DNA of 8,685 nucleotides from Tannerellaceae bacterium (GTDB lineage Bacteria > Bacteroidota > Bacteroidia > Bacteroidales > Tannerellaceae). A model generated the notes under the pieces. The model worked only from the letters and a program-made list of their open reading frames with translations, did no database searches and was not told the origin of the DNA. Shown in pieces: positions 5,739 to 8,685 of this stretch; position 1 is the stretch's first letter; every line of letters starts with the position of its first letter. The position numbers and the translations under genes are program-made. Location of the stretch: NCBI GenBank assembly GCA_020860805.1, contig JAJBTP010000435.1, positions 1 through 8,685 of the forward strand. The letters are read 5' to 3'.

Positions 5739-8685
5739 TTAGAAGTTAACGCTTAAACCTAAAGAATAAGTACGGGCTAACGGGTAAAGCCGTTTGTTAT
5801 CCATACCGAATGTGTTGTAGTCTTTATCGTTTGTATCCTGAACAATTTTAGTACTGTTTATCATAGGAGTAATTCCTGAATACTTCGTGATAGTGGCTAC
5901 GTTGTTTACAGAGAAAGTCAGACGCAGGTTTTTAACCACCTTATCTAATTTGGGAGCCTTTACATTCCATCCTAACGTAATGTAATCGATATTTACATAG
6001 TTACCCTTTTCTAACCAGTAGTCAGTAATGTTGCTATCATAGATACCTCTTTCGGGAGCACCTTTCATCACATTATAGGAAGGAAGGTTGGTAAGATTTG
6101 AGTAGAATAAAGAAGTTCCGTTGTAAATTTTATGTCCGAAAGCCCCATTCCATTGTGTGCTTAAATCAAATTGTTTATACCGTATATTCAGACTGGCACC
6201 CAAATAGGTTTTAGGCATTACCTGGCCGGCGATATAACGGTCACCTCCCGGATTGGCATCAATTTCTCCATCGTCATTCAAATCTTCAACAATGCATTTT
6301 CCGTCTGCTCCGATTCCGTTTGATTTCTGCAAGTAGTACACACCTACCGGATGTCCTACCATTTGATATACTACCTGGTTATTAGAGGTGATACCTGCTC
6401 CGGTCATGTTGTGCTAAATCCATATATTCTTTCGCACTTAATTCCTGCCCCATGTAAGTACCACTTAAAGAAAGGAGTTTATTTTTCTGGAAAGAGAGGT
6501 TGATACCCATATTTATTTCAAAATCTTTTGTTTTGATAGGGGAACCATTGACTGCGATTTCAAATCCATTGTTTTCCATTTCTCCTAAGTTTGCCAACAG
6601 TTCAGGATAGGTGAACGGAGGAACCGGAACATCATATTTGTATAACAAGTCTGTTGTACGTGACAGATAATAGTCGGCAGTAAGGTGTAACCGGTTGTCA
6701 AAGAAACTGGCATCTACACCCACGTCAAATGTTTTCTTTACTTCCCAGCGTAAATCCGGGTTTGAATTACGTTTAAAACCATAGGTAGCAGTAGATTGTC
6801 CTTGCACTACTGTAAATCCGGTCGGGCCTAACAGCGCCATTGAATTATAGGCTTCGATAGCATCCTGGTTACCGGTTAATCCGTAACCGGCTCTTAATTT
6901 CAGGTTTGAAATCCATCTTACATCTTTAACGGCGCTTTCTTCACTGATAACCCAGGCAACAGAAGCTGACGGGAAGAAATCCCATTTATTGTTGGCTCCT
7001 AATTTGGAAGAACCATCGGTACGCAAGGTTTACAGTTGCAATATAACGTTCATTGTACACGTAATTAATACGCCCCATGTAAGAGATTAACCGGTTTTCA
7101 TTTTCATAGGAAGTCACATCCCCATAGCGTACTGTACCACCTGCTTCCAGGTTGTTATATCCGAAATAGTTTGTTTGGAATCCCCGTGCGGTTGAACCAA
7201 AACCGGTATGATGGTATTTCTGGCCTTCTATTAATCCTAAAGCATCCAGACGGTGTTTGCCAAAATATTTGGTGTACGTAAGTTGGATATTACCCATCAG
7301 GATATCCTGTTTCCGGTCTTTCCGTTCGGCTTTCCCGTTCCCTTCATTACGTCCGCTTTTAATATCCATTGGGATAAATAAACGTTCTTCTTTTACGTTA
7401 TAGGTATACGAACCGAATGCGCTCAGATTCAATCCGTCAATAATTTTGTAAGTAATTTTACCATGTATGTTTGCATAGGCATTCTGTTCATAATCTTTGA
7501 TTTCCAGGCGTCCCATCGGATGCTCCACATCTACGGCATACGGGTTATCATCCCATGCTCCCGCTTCATTGCGTGATAAAGGGAAGGTGGGGTTGAAAGA
7601 GGCAGCTGATTGAAAAGTTCTTTGTGCATCGTTGATTTGATTCATGGATTTAATAGAACCGAATATCCCGAATTCCAGTTTTAACTTATTATCAAACATA
7701 CTCTGGGCGGCATCCAGTTTCGCTGTATAATTGCGCATATCATTGTTTTTGATAATGCCCTGTTGGTCGATTACACCGATAGATGCACGATAGTTGGCAT
7801 CGTCCATACCACCACCGAAAGAAACCCGGTGATTCTGTACGTAGCCTGTTCGCTGGATGGCTTTAATAAAATTACTGTTGTGGCCAAAGTCCATCTGGCC
7901 GTTGGTGGCTGCGCGGAATTCATCTCCATCTAACATTTCAAGATTTTTATACACACTGCTAATACCAAATGAGCCATCGTAACTGATGGTTTTAACCCCG
8001 CTTTTACCTTTGATGGTAGAAACAACAATTACACCGGATGCCCCTCTGGAACCGTACTGCGCTGTTTCGGAAGCGTCTTTTAAAATAGTGAAGGATTCGA
8101 TGTCGGCAGGAGAAATGGCATTCAGCATATTCATATCACCAAATACACCATCAATAATAACCAACGGGTCGTTTCCTCCGGACAGAGAGGTGGTACCACG
8201 TACACGAATTGTAGAAGCCCCTGTCGGGTCACCTCCGTTTTTAGAGATTACCACACCGACTACTTTGCCTTTGATGGCATCCAGTGGATTCGTAACTACT
8301 CCCTGGTTCATATCTTCCCGCTTGATGCGTTCTACTGCACCGGAAACGGTACGTTTACTACCGGTTGCATATCCAACCATAATAACTTCGTCCAGTGCTT
8401 CTACGTCTTCATGAAGCAGGATGTTTAAGGAGGTTTGTCCGTTAACCGCAATAGTCTGGCTGATATAACCAATGTAGGAAATGATAATTTCAGCGTTAGG
8501 CGCTACCTGCAGGGTGAAGTTACCGTCGAAATCGGTAACAATACCGTTGGTGGTTCCTTTTTCCAGGACACTGGCCCCGATGACAGGGTCGCCGAACTGA
8601 GAATCTTTAACCACACCTTTTACGGTGATGTTTTGAGCAAAACTGCTCAAAGAAAGGAAAAGCCCCAGCAGAATCAAATAAAGAC
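5739..8685 (-). CDS. susC: SusC/RagA-family TonB-dependent outer-membrane transporter, 5' end outside window, two frameshifts
   Basis: The gene enters from the right edge inside its signal peptide (LYLILLGLFLSLSSFAQ); the real start lies a few codons beyond. In order come a carboxypeptidase-regulatory-like domain (ITVKGVVKD to about ILLHED, residues 18-95), a TonB-box-like stretch around LDEVIMVGY, the plug domain with the SusC hallmark DPLVIIDGV...ADIESFTILKDASETAQYGSRGASGVIVV, and the barrel, ending in a terminal Phe (LGLSVNF) as recognised by the BAM machinery. One extra base at 7022-7026 (should read VNLRTDGSSK) and one near 6411-6413 (should read MDLANMTGAG) break the frame. Removing both gives about 980 continuous residues, a normal length. 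The signal peptide leads straight into the regulatory-like domain, so the STN-type signalling extension is absent. It imports a ligand captured by the SusD encoded directly downstream, using TonB energy. Substrate unknown. Confidence 0.93.

Noticed and set aside
7986..8414. 142-codon plus-strand open frame opposite susC.
   Set aside because: It is antisense to the conserved SusC plug domain and is low-complexity Ser/Thr/Pro-rich; no family resemblance.
8675..8677. TTG as the susC start codon.
   Set aside because: The frame stays open to the window edge and the signal peptide lacks its basic N-terminus, so the real start lies outside the window.

Overview
The window looks like a chromosomal segment from a member of the Bacteroidales (Bacteroidota). 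The evidence is a SusC/SusD outer-membrane nutrient-uptake pair with classic family signatures, an ECF sigma-factor operon of Bacteroides type, -7 boxes of the TAnnTTTG form, and no Shine-Dalgarno sequences before the starts. The genus cannot be assigned from sequence alone.

Layout. (1) Bases 1-2108, minus strand: a four-gene operon read right to left, with an ECF sigma factor (2108-1612), a small single-pass membrane protein that is probably its anti-sigma factor (1606-1196), a secreted protein of DUF6108/DUF4252 type (1148-687) and an outer-membrane beta-barrel protein (666 to beyond the left edge). This reads as a self-contained cell-envelope regulatory module. (2) Bases 2109-2178: a 70-bp divergent promoter region. 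(3) Bases 2179-2556, plus strand: a small DUF454 (YbaN-type) inner-membrane protein. (4) Bases 3512-2569, minus strand: a secreted protein built of two diverged copies of one ~135-residue domain, which I do not recognise. (5) Bases 3513-3920: a non-coding stretch with a candidate promoter, a pair of REP-like palindromic elements in inverted orientation, and a strong intrinsic terminator. (6) Bases 8685-3921, minus strand: susC (start just beyond the right edge) followed 14 bp later by susD, ending at that terminator.

The most striking property is that five genes are each broken by single-base indels, six sites in all: the beta-barrel gene (A/T run 16-21), the sigma factor (2084-2090), the duplicated-domain protein (3115-3121), susD (5262-5268) and susC (near 6411-6413 and 7022-7026). 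For each of the four genes whose end is visible, correcting the indels restores one uninterrupted frame of normal family length and sequence (sigma 165 aa, duplicated protein 314 aa, SusD 600 aa, SusC about 980 aa in the window). Unrelated genes with intact sequence on both sides of each break point to uncorrected sequencing or assembly errors more than to decay, but the sequence alone cannot decide.

How the genes work together: SusC and SusD would form the usual plug-barrel plus lipoprotein-lid importer for a glycan or peptide. SusC shows no room for an N-terminal signalling domain and the anti-sigma factor has no FecR sensor domain, so the ECF operon probably does not control this SusCD pair. 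The least explained items are the two-domain secreted protein and the inverted repeat pair upstream of it.
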